A stretch of 64,000 bases of DNA, from positions 124,001 to 188,000 of the forward strand of contig NZ_PUGF01000004.1 of the NCBI RefSeq assembly GCF_002976435.1. Direction: 5' to 3'. The translations under genes and the position numbers were made by a program. Shown here in pieces: positions 44,681-54,631 of the stretch. Below the pieces are notes generated by a model. It saw only the letters and a program-made list of their open reading frames with translations. It did no database searches and was not told the origin of the DNA. Position 1 is the stretch's first letter; the number at the start of each line of letters is the position of its first letter. The DNA is from Solimicrobium silvestre. Lineage in GTDB: Bacteria; Pseudomonadota; Gammaproteobacteria; Burkholderiales; Burkholderiaceae_D.

Positions 44681-47023
44681 TTATTTCGGCTTACGTGCAG
44701 GTTTGTCTTTAACAAACTTACTATCACCGCCAACAAAGCTTTTCTTCTTAGCTGCCTGTGCCACTTGCGCCGCCTTATCCGAATTAATCAAACCAGCACC
44801 AACGTGACTGATTTTCAATTGCTGGCCGCCCAGTTTAACCACTTTCAAATTATCCAAAATATGTTGTGGCATACCTTCGGGCAAATCCAACACGCTGTAC
44901 GTATCGAAAATATCAATCCGACCAACATGCTTGGCTTCCAAGCTCGCTTGTGCTGCAATCGTCGCGACGATGGTGGAAGGCGTTACGTCATGATTGCGGC
45001 CCACTTCAATCCGGTAGCTTTGCACTGCAAATTTGCTCTTGGTATTTGGCTTATCTTTTTTAACCCTGGCTTTTGGATCAGCAACTTCAGCAGGCTGCAT
45101 AGTCGGCTTAGGTTCTGCTCTTACTTCAACTTCCGCTCTAGCGAAAGGCTTGGCAAATTCCGCCGGCTTTTCGCTACGCTTATGTTCACTGCGCACAGGC
45201 GCACTACGCTCACGTGCTGCTGGCGCTGATACCGTAGCTGGAGCCGCTTCGGAATGACCGTCAACACTAATCTTCAATTGCTGACCAGCGACCCAAACCG
45301 ATTGCAAATGCTGCATGACTTCTTTAGGCAAATCACTTGGCAAATCCAATACGCTGAAACCGTCGTAGATTTCAATCCGGCCGATGTTTTTTGAATCGAT
45401 ATTCGCTTCATTGGCAATCGCACCAACGATGTTGCCCGGCTTTACGCCGTGGTCATGTCCAACTTCAATCCGGTAAGTTTGCATGCCTGGTTCAGAGACA
45501 CGCGGGCCGCGTTCACGTTCTGCTCTGGCTGGTCGCTCTGAACGTTCGAATCTGTCACCACGCTCACGTTGTGGACGTTCTGCGCGTTCGAAACGGTCAT
45601 TACGGTCACCGCGATCACCACGATCATTGCGGTCATTCCGTGCTGGCCGGTCATCCGAGCGCATGGTTTCCATCCGCGGTTCACGCTTATTTTTATCCAA
45701 TAACAGCGGCACATCGCCACGTGCAATTTTGGCTAAAGCGGCGGCAATTTCAATCGCCGGTACATTATGCTCGCGCTCAAAATCTTCAATAATCGCTTGG
45801 AATTGCTCTAATTCGCCTTCAGCAATCGTTGCGTTAATTTGATCTTTAAATTTAGCAATTCGCACATCATTAACTGCCTGAACACTCGGCAATTCCAGCG
45901 GAGAAATCGGTTGGCGCGTGGAGCGTTCAATAATTTTTAGCAGGCCTTTTTCGCGCGGGGTAATAAACAAAATCGCTTCACCGCTACGTCCCGCGCGACC
46001 GGTACGGCCGATACGGTGGGTATAGCTTTCCGGATCATGCGGTACGTCGTAATTAATCACGTGACTGATGCGTTCCACATCCAGGCCGCGCGCAGCAACG
46101 TCGGTGGCAACCAGAATATCGATCTTGCCGTCTTTGAGTTGCGCAATGGTGCGTTCGCGTTGCGCTTGTTGAATATCGCCATTAATCGCTGCCGCTGAAA
46201 AACCGCGCGCTTGCAAACGTCCGGCTAATTCTTCGGTGCCTAACTTGGTGCGCGCGAAAATAATCATGCCGTCAAAAGTTTCCGCTTCCAGAATTCGGGT
46301 CAACGCGTCCAGCTTATGCATGCCGCTGACTAACCAGTAACGTTGGCGAATATTGTCAGCGGTGCCGGTTTTAGCCGCCACTGTAATAACTTCCGGCGAC
46401 TTCAAATAAGTTTGCGCGATCCGTTTAATGGCGGAAGGCATGGTTGCTGAGAACAGCGTGGTCTGGCGTGATTCCGGTGTTTCTTTCAAAATCCGTTCTA
46501 CGTCATCAATAAAGCCCATGCGCAGCATTTCATCGGCTTCATCCAACACCAATGTTTTGAGTTTGGATAAATCCAGCGTACCTTTATCCAGATGATCAAT
46601 CACCCGTCCCGGCGTTCCAACCACAACGTGCACGCCACGGCGCAACGCAGACAATTGCGGGCCATAACTTTGACCGCCGTAAATCGGCAAGACATGAAAG
46701 CCCGGAATATGCGTGGCGTAGCTTTGAAAAGCTTCTGCAACCTGAATAGCTAATTCACGGGTCGGTGCCAACACCAGTGCTTGCGGGCTGGTTTGTTTAA
46801 TGTCGATGCGCGACAAAATCGGCAAGGCAAACGCCGCCGTTTTACCGGTACCGGTTTGTGCTTGACCCAACACATCGCGGTTAGCCAGCAACAAGGGAAT
46901 GGTGGCGGCTTGAATTGGGGAAGGAGTTTCGTAACCGATATCATTCAGTACACGCAATAACGCGTCACTGAGTTCTAATTCGGAGAAAGAAGGAAGGGAA
47001 TTTTCAGACATGATGGTGCTCAC
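44681..47023 (-). CDS. DEAD-box RNA helicase with two DbpA-type RNA-binding domains
   Basis: A 780-residue helicase. RecA1 (about 10-210) has the Q motif, AQTGTGKT, PTRELA, VLDEADEML and SAT; RecA2 (about 220-370) has ATDVAARGLD and HRIGRTGRAGRSG. A dimerisation-like stretch and an Arg/Asp-rich linker (455-510) follow. Two homologous RNA-binding modules then come: 514-587 (YRIEVGHDHGVKP ... GRIEIYDGFSVLDLP) and 667-740 (YRIEVGRNHDVTP ... GRIDIFDTYSVLDLP). CsdA/DeaD usually has one. The basic tail KKKSFVGG... ends it. Start may be ATG 47023 or 47011. Probable role: RNA unwinding in ribosome assembly and cold growth. Confidence 0.92.
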   Translation of the reverse strand: MSTIMSENSLPSFSELELSDALLRVLNDIGYETPSPIQAATIPLLLANRDVLGQAQTGTGKTAAFALPILSRIDIKQTSPQALVLAPTRELAIQVAEAFQSYATHIPGFHVLPIYGGQSYGPQLSALRRGVHVVVGTPGRVIDHLDKGTLDLSKLKTLVLDEADEMLRMGFIDDVERILKETPESRQTTLFSATMPSAIKRIAQTYLKSPEVITVAAKTGTADNIRQRYWLVSGMHKLDALTRILEAETFDGMIIFARTKLGTEELAGRLQARGFSAAAINGDIQQAQRERTIAQLKDGKIDILVATDVAARGLDVERISHVINYDVPHDPESYTHRIGRTGRAGRSGEAILFITPREKGLLKIIERSTRQPISPLELPSVQAVNDVRIAKFKDQINATIAEGELEQFQAIIEDFEREHNVPAIEIAAALAKIARGDVPLLLDKNKREPRMETMRSDDRPARNDRNDRGDRGDRNDRFERAERPQRERGDRFERSERPARAERERGPRVSEPGMQTYRIEVGHDHGVKPGNIVGAIANEANIDSKNIGRIEIYDGFSVLDLPSDLPKEVMQHLQSVWVAGQQLKISVDGHSEAAPATVSAPAARERSAPVRSEHKRSEKPAEFAKPFARAEVEVRAEPKPTMQPAEVADPKARVKKDKPNTKSKFAVQSYRIEVGRNHDVTPSTIVATIAAQASLEAKHVGRIDIFDTYSVLDLPEGMPQHILDNLKVVKLGGQQLKISHVGAGLINSDKAAQVAQAAKKKSFVGGDSKFVKDKPARKPK

Positions 47024-47170
47024 AGGTTCGCTTGAGTTTCAATTGAATCGCAGTATGCGAAACAAGGTGGGGCGTAGTTTACTCTCTTGTGGCCTTGCTG
47101 GACAGGAAAGAAAGGGCTAATTCCCCAACCTTAAGCTTGAATTACCGCGCCCACCTATTGGTTATAGCTG

Positions 47171-48622
47171 TTAATTACGTAACTTCAAGCGCATTTTCAA
47201 GCCAAGCGGCGCCATGGTAAAGGCCAAATGTTCCTCCGCGTCTTGCCCATTTGGCGTGCTGATGTTGTCGATATCGAAACGGGTCAGTAGCATCACCATG
47301 GCGATTTTCATTTCCAGCAAGGCCAAGTAACGCCCCGGGCAAATACGCGGACCGGCACCAAACGGCATCGAAATCCGCTTCACCGAATTAATCGCCTGGC
47401 CGGTTTCACCATTAGAGAGCCAGCGCTGCGGATCAAATTGCGCGGCATTGGGAATAAAGTTGTCATCCACGCTGTCGCGACGGAATAAGCCAAACACAAT
47501 GGTGCCGGTTGGGATGTGAATATCGCCAATAACGGTGTCTTTAGTGGCTTGCAAGGGCAATAGCGGAGCAACGGGTTTTAGGCGCATGGCTTCGTTAATG
47601 CAGGCGTCTAAATAATCTAGCTCATTGAGGTTTTCAGTGCTGTACGGGGTATCCAAGGCAAACTTGCCGCGCACTTCTTCTTGTAGTTGTTGTAGCGCTG
47701 CGGGATTTTTCCACAACAACTCCAGCAACCACGCGATTGAATTCGCGGTAGTGTCTTCGCCCGCCAACAACATGGTAAGTACGTTACCGGCCACGTCCGT
47801 ATCATTTAAACCGCTATCGCCCAGATCGGCGGCGTTGATCATCGCCTCCAATAAATTGGTTGGGTTTTCACGCAACGTCGGAACTTGTTTAATCCGTTCC
47901 CGCGCTTGCTTAACAAAGCCTTCGATTGCCACATTCACTTCGGCCACGCTTCGCTCTAACTCGCGGTCGGATGGCAAACGAAAGTATTTCCAATATTTGA
48001 ATACTGCCAAATTGCGTTTAAATACAGCGGGGAAAATTTTATCTAAATGGCGCTGAATCACGTCGTCGCCAGACTCCAGCGTATTCACGTCATGACCAAA
48101 AGCCAGGCCGGTAATTGTGTCGACCGTGAAGCGCATCAAATCGGCTTGCAGGTCTATCTCAGTACCGATCGATTTTTTCCAGCGTGATTCCAAGCGATCA
48201 GTTACTTTGCACATCGCCGGAAAATACGCTTTGACATGAGCTGGATCAAACCCCGCCATCACCATGCGCCGCTGACGTTTCCATACTTCACCGTTGGCAC
48301 CGAATAAGCCGACTTGCAAGCCCATTTCACGCCAGGTTTCAGCCAGTTTAACGGTGCGGCTAAATCCGTCTGGACGATCCCGCAATATTTTGGCAAACGC
48401 TTGATGGTCAGCCACAATCAATAATTTTCTTGCCCCAATTTTGACGCGGAAATAACTACCGTATTCACGACTCCATTGCTCAAATTGCTGATGCAGGCGA
48501 TGGCCTTTAATTTGTAGTGCGTTGCCCAAAAATGGCAAGCCTTTAGGTGCGGGTAAATCGGCTAACTGTCTTAAATTAGTTGAAGCGAATTCAGATTGAG
48601 TTGCAACTTCGTTGGTTTCCAT
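47171..48622 (-). CDS. Cytochrome P450
   Basis: A 483-residue soluble P450. The I-helix oxygen-binding motif AGEDTTANS, the ExxR pair (NEAMRLKP) and the heme loop FGAGPRICPGRYLALLEMKIA with Cys ligand are all present. It has no membrane anchor. Sequence and length fit bacterial CYP of a family that resembles fatty-acid or alkane hydroxylases, but the substrate cannot be read from sequence. It has no ferredoxin neighbour. The 147 bases to the helicase hold no clear terminator. Confidence 0.92.
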   Translation of the reverse strand: METNEVATQSEFASTNLRQLADLPAPKGLPFLGNALQIKGHRLHQQFEQWSREYGSYFRVKIGARKLLIVADHQAFAKILRDRPDGFSRTVKLAETWREMGLQVGLFGANGEVWKRQRRMVMAGFDPAHVKAYFPAMCKVTDRLESRWKKSIGTEIDLQADLMRFTVDTITGLAFGHDVNTLESGDDVIQRHLDKIFPAVFKRNLAVFKYWKYFRLPSDRELERSVAEVNVAIEGFVKQARERIKQVPTLRENPTNLLEAMINAADLGDSGLNDTDVAGNVLTMLLAGEDTTANSIAWLLELLWKNPAALQQLQEEVRGKFALDTPYSTENLNELDYLDACINEAMRLKPVAPLLPLQATKDTVIGDIHIPTGTIVFGLFRRDSVDDNFIPNAAQFDPQRWLSNGETGQAINSVKRISMPFGAGPRICPGRYLALLEMKIAMVMLLTRFDIDNISTPNGQDAEEHLAFTMAPLGLKMRLKLRN

Positions 48623-48745
48623 GAGTGCTCCGCGTGGGGATTCAGATTAATTTGAAATTAAAATATTGCCGCTTAGAATGCATCTTTATAGCACGCTTTC
48701 CCCATCAGATAGTTAGTACATATCCACCATTTCGCACAATAATTT

Positions 48746-49681
48746 TCACCTCATTCCACGCGCACCTTGCAGCCCGCCGGTATGCAAAACCACCAACTTT
48801 TCATCTGACTGGAAATAGCCTGATTTAATCAATTCACGTAAAGCGTAAAACACTTTTCCGGTATATACCGGCTCAATCGGCACCTGGCTTTGCTCTGTAA
48901 AATCATGGCAAAATTGACGCAATTCCGGTGTCACTTTGGCGTAGCCGCCATGATGAAAATCGGTAATTAATTGATAATTTTGATGCGCTGGATAACCCGC
49001 TTCCTGTAACAAACGGGCAATTTCTCCATGCAAATAATCTGCATTTTTAAGTACCGCAATCCCCACTACCCGGCTGCGTCCTTGTAAACCGGCGAGCAAT
49101 CCCGCCAAGGTCGCGGCCGTTCCGCAAGCGACCAGAATGGTATCGGGAATAAATGGTAGTTCAGCTATCAATTCAGCCACGCCATGCAAAGCGGCGGGGT
49201 CGCTACCGCCTTCCGGAAACCAAAATTGATCTGAGCCTGACGCGACTATATTTTGCCAATAGTGTGGAATGTCGCGTAACGCGCGATACGTGTCACGTTC
49301 AACAAATTGAATCTGCATTCCCTGAGCGCGGCAATCCTCTAACATGGCACTGTTCATCGCTACATTACCGCGCACCAAACCGATACTTTTATAGCCTGAT
49401 TCAGCCGCGACATACGCGGTAGCGTGCAGATGGTTAGACCAGATTCCACCCATGGTAACCAGCGTCGGAATGCGCCCGGTTTCAGTACAGTGTTTTGCAA
49501 TGGCGAGTAAGGGATATTTAAGTTTGCGGAATTTATTTCCTGATACAACGGGATGCAATAAATCGTCGCGTTTTATCCACACCGGCATCCCAAACAAGGT
49601 GGAATTTCCCAGTAACTGGCATGGTGAAGTAAGCGGACTTTTGCCATTACCACTTAAATCAAAAACGCTCATGCTGACCAT
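48746..49681 (-). CDS. PLP-dependent ACC deaminase/D-cysteine desulfhydrase family protein
   Basis: A 311-residue fold-type II PLP enzyme. The catalytic Lys is in VSGNKFRKLKYPLL, and WSNHLHATAYVAAESGYKSIGLVRG and the phosphate-binding ACGTAATLAGLLAG complete the site. It may open 1-aminocyclopropane-1-carboxylate or take sulfide from D-cysteine; the family does not separate these by motif alone. Starts at 49681 or 49672 both overlap the end of the exonuclease gene, so the two are coupled. Confidence 0.85.
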   Translation of the reverse strand: MVSMSVFDLSGNGKSPLTSPCQLLGNSTLFGMPVWIKRDDLLHPVVSGNKFRKLKYPLLAIAKHCTETGRIPTLVTMGGIWSNHLHATAYVAAESGYKSIGLVRGNVAMNSAMLEDCRAQGMQIQFVERDTYRALRDIPHYWQNIVASGSDQFWFPEGGSDPAALHGVAELIAELPFIPDTILVACGTAATLAGLLAGLQGRSRVVGIAVLKNADYLHGEIARLLQEAGYPAHQNYQLITDFHHGGYAKVTPELRQFCHDFTEQSQVPIEPVYTGKVFYALRELIKSGYFQSDEKLVVLHTGGLQGARGMR

Positions 49682-50453
49682 CTGTCGGCATCGCCAACAT
49701 TTTCCAGGTTACGCCTAATTGCACGTCGGATTTAAGCACCACCAACTGACGTGACAGCGCTAATATTTTGGCGTCTTTACGCAGGTTTTCACCCACGGTA
49801 TTTTTAAGTATGCCCGCGCCCGCCATAATCGCGTCGATGGATCCATACGCCTGCAATAATTTGGCCGCCGTTTTCATGCCGACTTTGGTGACACCCGGAA
49901 TGCCGTCGGTTGGGTCGCCCATCAAGGCCAGCAGTTGCTCTAATTGTTCTGGCGGCACGCCGAATTTATTTTGCACCCACGCGCTGTCGTGCCATTCATT
50001 TTTGAAGTGATCCCAGATCAATGCACCGTGCGCGATCAGCACATGCAGATCTTTATCGGTTGAAACCACAATCGCCTCGCCGCGCCCTTCTGCCAGCCAG
50101 CGCAGCACGACTGTGCCGATCACATCGTCCGCTTCTACTTCAGGAATGCACAGCACTTTAATGCCGAATTTTTCCAGTTCCGCATACAACGTCGGCAAGC
50201 TCTGGCGCAACGCATCGGGCATCGGCGCACGTTGTTCACGGTATTTGTCATACAGCGCGTGCCGCCAGGTTGTGCCGCCAAAATCAAACGCGGCCACGAT
50301 GTGACTGGGCGTGTGTTCGTGATGCAGTTTATGGAAAGCGGATAAGGAAAAGCGCAACGCAGTTTCGGCCTTTTCAGGCGAATCAGGTTCGGGATTGGCT
50401 TCATAGATGCGCCGCACGATATTGAGGCCATCAATGGCGAGTAGTTTTGCCAT
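49659..50453 (-). CDS. 5'-3' exonuclease/flap endonuclease-like protein
   Basis: A 264-residue FEN-family nuclease similar to the N-terminal domain of DNA polymerase I and to ExoIX/Xni. LLAIDGLNIVRRIYEAN and the acidic metal cluster EVEADDVIGTVV ... STDKDL are visible; the helix-3-turn-helix is GDPTDGIPGVTKVGMKTAAKLL. It is truncated relative to Pol I, as free-standing enzymes are. It would trim flaps or RNA primers. Its 3' end overlaps the PLP-enzyme gene. Confidence 0.88.
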   Translation of the reverse strand: MAKLLAIDGLNIVRRIYEANPEPDSPEKAETALRFSLSAFHKLHHEHTPSHIVAAFDFGGTTWRHALYDKYREQRAPMPDALRQSLPTLYAELEKFGIKVLCIPEVEADDVIGTVVLRWLAEGRGEAIVVSTDKDLHVLIAHGALIWDHFKNEWHDSAWVQNKFGVPPEQLEQLLALMGDPTDGIPGVTKVGMKTAAKLLQAYGSIDAIMAGAGILKNTVGENLRKDAKILALSRQLVVLKSDVQLGVTWKMLAMPTDGQHERF

Positions 50454-50805
50454 ATTTTTAAAGTTGCTGTGAAAAGGTAAGTGCGGATGAATTAAAACGC
50501 ATTATACGCAGCACACCCTTAGCAGCTCTTATTTTCAGTAAAAACACGTGTATTCATATACTCCACCTATTTTTTGAAAAACTAGCGTATTTAACGGATT
50601 TCATATTGCTTTAAAAGCAATGTCTTCGCAATACATATTTACCTCAAAGTGATAGTTTGTCCTGATGCAATAAAAACCAAAATAATGGCCCAGTATTCTC
50701 AATCTTAATATTGCTTAATTTAATTAACCCACACTCGCAAGTTGTTGCCACTATATAATATTTCACCCAGAATATTTCCAAACAGAATTTTCAACAGGAA
50801 ACACC
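50454..50805. other. 352-base AT-rich gap between divergent genes
   Basis: No ORF or RNA that I can support. A TATAAT (about 50753-50759) about 45 bases before the CII-like gene is a likely -10; a -35 is not clear. Confidence 0.4.
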
Positions 50806-51288
50806 ATGACTCGCCGCTATTCCGACATGAATCAACACGACGCGCTGTACAAAATTGCCCGCGCTTATCCGGGCGGCATTGATGCACTGGCAGAGAAAAT
50901 GGACATCTCGGTGAATGTGTTACGCAACAAACTCGCGCCGCATATTGACACCCATTACCCTTCGTTTGAAGAGCTTTCCACCATCGTGGAATTGTGCTCC
51001 AAAGCGGGTGTAAAAGATGCACTGATGCCGCTGCATGCGCTATTGAGCCGGCACGGTATGGCAGCATTTATTGTGCCGGAACCTGAACACATTACCGACG
51101 ACGATTTATCCCAGACGGTGTGCCGGGTAATGAGCCAAGTCGGCGGCGTCGCGGAGGCGGTTTCCAGCGCGTTGCTGGATGGAGTGATCACCGACGCCGA
51201 AGCCGATTTAATCGAACGTGAATTTCAAGGTGCACTCACCGCTTTAGGCGAATGGCGAGCGCGGATTCGGGCGCGCGGCGGGCGCTAG
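50806..51288 (+). CDS. Phage regulatory CII-like protein, chromosomal
   Basis: A 160-residue protein of the phage regulatory CII family (PF06892 as remembered): ALYKIARAYPGGIDALAEKMDISVNVLRNKLAPHIDTHYPSFEELSTIVE is the DNA-binding region. The second half is helical. AGGAAA stands before the ATG. No integrase, capsid or other phage gene is near, so this appears to be a domesticated regulator. The target is unknown. Confidence 0.8.
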   Translation: MTRRYSDMNQHDALYKIARAYPGGIDALAEKMDISVNVLRNKLAPHIDTHYPSFEELSTIVELCSKAGVKDALMPLHALLSRHGMAAFIVPEPEHITDDDLSQTVCRVMSQVGGVAEAVSSALLDGVITDAEADLIEREFQGALTALGEWRARIRARGGR

Positions 51289-51319
51289 GCGAAGACTAAC
51301 TTAGCACCGCTTTCGCCTA

Positions 51320-52201
51320 TCAAGAAACCGCCAAGTCACGTAACAACATTTCAGTCGCGTTGTATAAACCACCCAGCGGAGTAGGATGCGTGGGTGAATA
51401 ATTGTAACGATTCTGTTCAAGTTGCGGCAACACGAAGCCTCCGCGGGCACGATCTCGCAAATGGTTGTAGAGACTATCTAACTCTTTTACCCGGTCACGA
51501 CACCCTGCAGGTATTTCATCAATAGAATGCCGACTGACTCGTTCAGTCTGGTAGTAGCTCATGACATGATTCAGGCCCACATCCAGACTTTGTCCGATTG
51601 CATCAAAGCATTCTTTAGATGGCTCTTCATGAAACACCACATGAACATTGGGAAACAACCGCACCATGGTGAGGTAAAGCCGCAATACGGAAAGGTAGCT
51701 AATCATTATCGACACATCCGTCATCGGCGTGCCATGATACTCCGCCAACTTCCTCACTGAAAACAGGACATCGATTGGATTACGGAAGCAAAAAATGAAC
51801 TGCCCAGTAAAAAAATGCGCTGCAAAAAAACCCATTAGCGCATCGCATTGCGCCGACGTTTCCGTTGGATTAAAGATGATTTTTTCACCAACGCAACGAT
51901 AAAAATGAGAGAAATGAACCCAATAATCTTCCCAAGTACCATCACCATCAAACACCGCGGGGCAATAGGTGCTCTTAGTAGGTTGATTACCATTCAAGTC
52001 ATGCCACTTATTAAAACGCGCACGAAAATCCGGCTGGCCCTTATCAACATAAAAATTAGCCTCACCAAATAAAAGGATATTTTTTGAATCGTTCAGCGCA
52101 TTTTGCAACACCGTAGTGCCGGTTCGCGCATGACCTATTACAAACAACCCTTTGTTGCCGAGCTCACGCCAATCCCGACTTGATCGTCCAGTCATTTCCA
52201 T
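51320..52201 (-). CDS. Sulfotransferase family protein
   Basis: A 293-residue protein with the PAPS P-loop GLFVIGHARTGTTVLQNAL and the 3'-phosphate part FCFRNPIDVLFSVRKLAEY. The ATG at 52201 has GGGA five bases upstream; longer in-frame starts would give a non-conserved leader. There is no TPR. It may sulfate a glycan or lipid. It is single and is not near the TPR-sulfotransferase. Confidence 0.8.
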   Translation of the reverse strand: MEMTGRSSRDWRELGNKGLFVIGHARTGTTVLQNALNDSKNILLFGEANFYVDKGQPDFRARFNKWHDLNGNQPTKSTYCPAVFDGDGTWEDYWVHFSHFYRCVGEKIIFNPTETSAQCDALMGFFAAHFFTGQFIFCFRNPIDVLFSVRKLAEYHGTPMTDVSIMISYLSVLRLYLTMVRLFPNVHVVFHEEPSKECFDAIGQSLDVGLNHVMSYYQTERVSRHSIDEIPAGCRDRVKELDSLYNHLRDRARGGFVLPQLEQNRYNYSPTHPTPLGGLYNATEMLLRDLAVS

Positions 52202-52441
52202 ACTTATCCCTGTCTCCTTTATAGCCACATCCATTTCAATGTTCGTCCCACACCAAACAAAGTAAACAGATAAAACTATCAGATCTTTTTTAGCAAGTTT
52301 TCCCTGCAAATAATTTTTAATTACTATACTGTTTCCAGCATTGCGACACCATTGCGCATCGGTAACTTAGTGTTTCTACGTTTATTATTAGTGCAATGCA
52401 GCCACTCGACTAAGTTGGCGATACAATAACAGTCCGCATAA

Positions 52442-53581
<1,140 letters not shown>

Positions 53582-53599
53582 AGTGTAGCAGCTAAGGCC

Positions 53600-53625
53600 G
53601 AAAAATCCCTTTTTAGGGATTTTTC
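53600..53625. terminator. Bidirectional terminator
   Basis: Perfect 11-bp stem GAAAAATCCCT / AGGGATTTTTC with a TTTT loop, between convergent frmA and the outer-membrane gene. Confidence 0.9.
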
Positions 53626-53637
53626 TACGTAATCAAT

Positions 53638-54210
53638 TTAGAACGATACTTGAGCACCGATATTTAAACTAACAACACCGCCAGAAGTAGTCGTACCTGG
53701 CACAGTTACTTTAACCGAGCGTGAATCTATGTCGGCAACCAACTTAAAACTTTCGTTAACGGCGTAAGTTACACCAAATCCAACCACTGGCTCTGTCGTT
53801 CTGGTGGTAATTGAATTAGTGAATGTGCCTTCGCTTGCAATGACTTCACCTTTGGTCGAACCAAAACCTAACTTGGCGAACATACCCCAATCACTGCTAC
53901 CGAAATTGGTTCTGTACACACCCGCGATATCAGCACCAGTCCCTTTAATTTCACCATTAATTTCGCCAACGTTAGCAGTGATTTTGCCTACAGAAAAATA
54001 CGTCGCCTCAACACCCCAGTGGCTATTAATATTGTAGCCGCCGAGCATTTTATAACCACTGTCATTGGTAGAGCAATTCGTCGTACCCGAGCAATTTGTA
54101 TTCCAAAAAGACTCTCCCACCGTACCACCAACATACACCTGAGCTTGCGCACTCGCGCCCAACATCAAACCAGCTACCGCTAGAACTGTTGCAATAATAT
54201 TTCTTTTCAT
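53638..54210 (-). CDS. Outer-membrane beta-barrel protein, OmpA/OmpW-like
   Basis: A 190-residue protein. ATG 54210 gives a signal peptide (AGLMLGASAQA-QVYV). The rest alternates hydrophobic and polar residues as beta strands do and ends in a barrel-type aromatic terminus (NIGAQVSF). CSGTTNCSTN may form a loop disulfide. It is a small opacity-type barrel; no ligand is known. The codon usage is like that of well-expressed genes. Confidence 0.82.
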   Translation of the reverse strand: MKRNIIATVLAVAGLMLGASAQAQVYVGGTVGESFWNTNCSGTTNCSTNDSGYKMLGGYNINSHWGVEATYFSVGKITANVGEINGEIKGTGADIAGVYRTNFGSSDWGMFAKLGFGSTKGEVIASEGTFTNSITTRTTEPVVGFGVTYAVNESFKLVADIDSRSVKVTVPGTTTSGGVVSLNIGAQVSF

Positions 54211-54631
54211 TTTATTCTCAAAAATAGATACGTTGGAATTCCTGGCAAGATTTGCCATCGGTCACGATAATAATGTATCCAAAAAGAAATTGAAACGAAA
54301 CAGTTTCTTACAAACCACACAATTAAAGAATGCCCTATTTAGGGCATAGACAAAAAGAAACTAACTCTATACGCTCTCAAAGTTTCACATTGGCAACAAA
54401 TTGTTACATTGCCGTATTTGCATATCAAATACGGTGCGAAAAACAACTTTACGCCAATTGAATCACTCTATTTATTAATAGATAAATAATAAAATTACTC
54501 TCAATATTTCGGAGAATAACCAAGAGGAGGCTTGTTCTTGTTTTGCATAAACGAAAACTCAATTTTGTTTATGTGCAAACTTGACGGGCTGTAGGAGCTA
54601 CTTTTTAGTGTACTGCTAACAATCATATAAG
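54211..54631. other. 421-base gap with palindromes
   Basis: No gene. A perfect palindrome TGCCCTATTTAGGGCA is at 54331-54346, and a long imperfect hairpin (TTTGCATAAAC ... GTTTATGTGCAAA with two bulges) covers about 54540-54580, 50 bases before the second sedolisin gene. Both may be regulatory sites. Confidence 0.45.

Noticed and set aside
50806-52201. Prophage suggested by the CII-like gene
   Set aside because: No integrase, structural, lysis or replication gene and no attachment repeats seen nearby.
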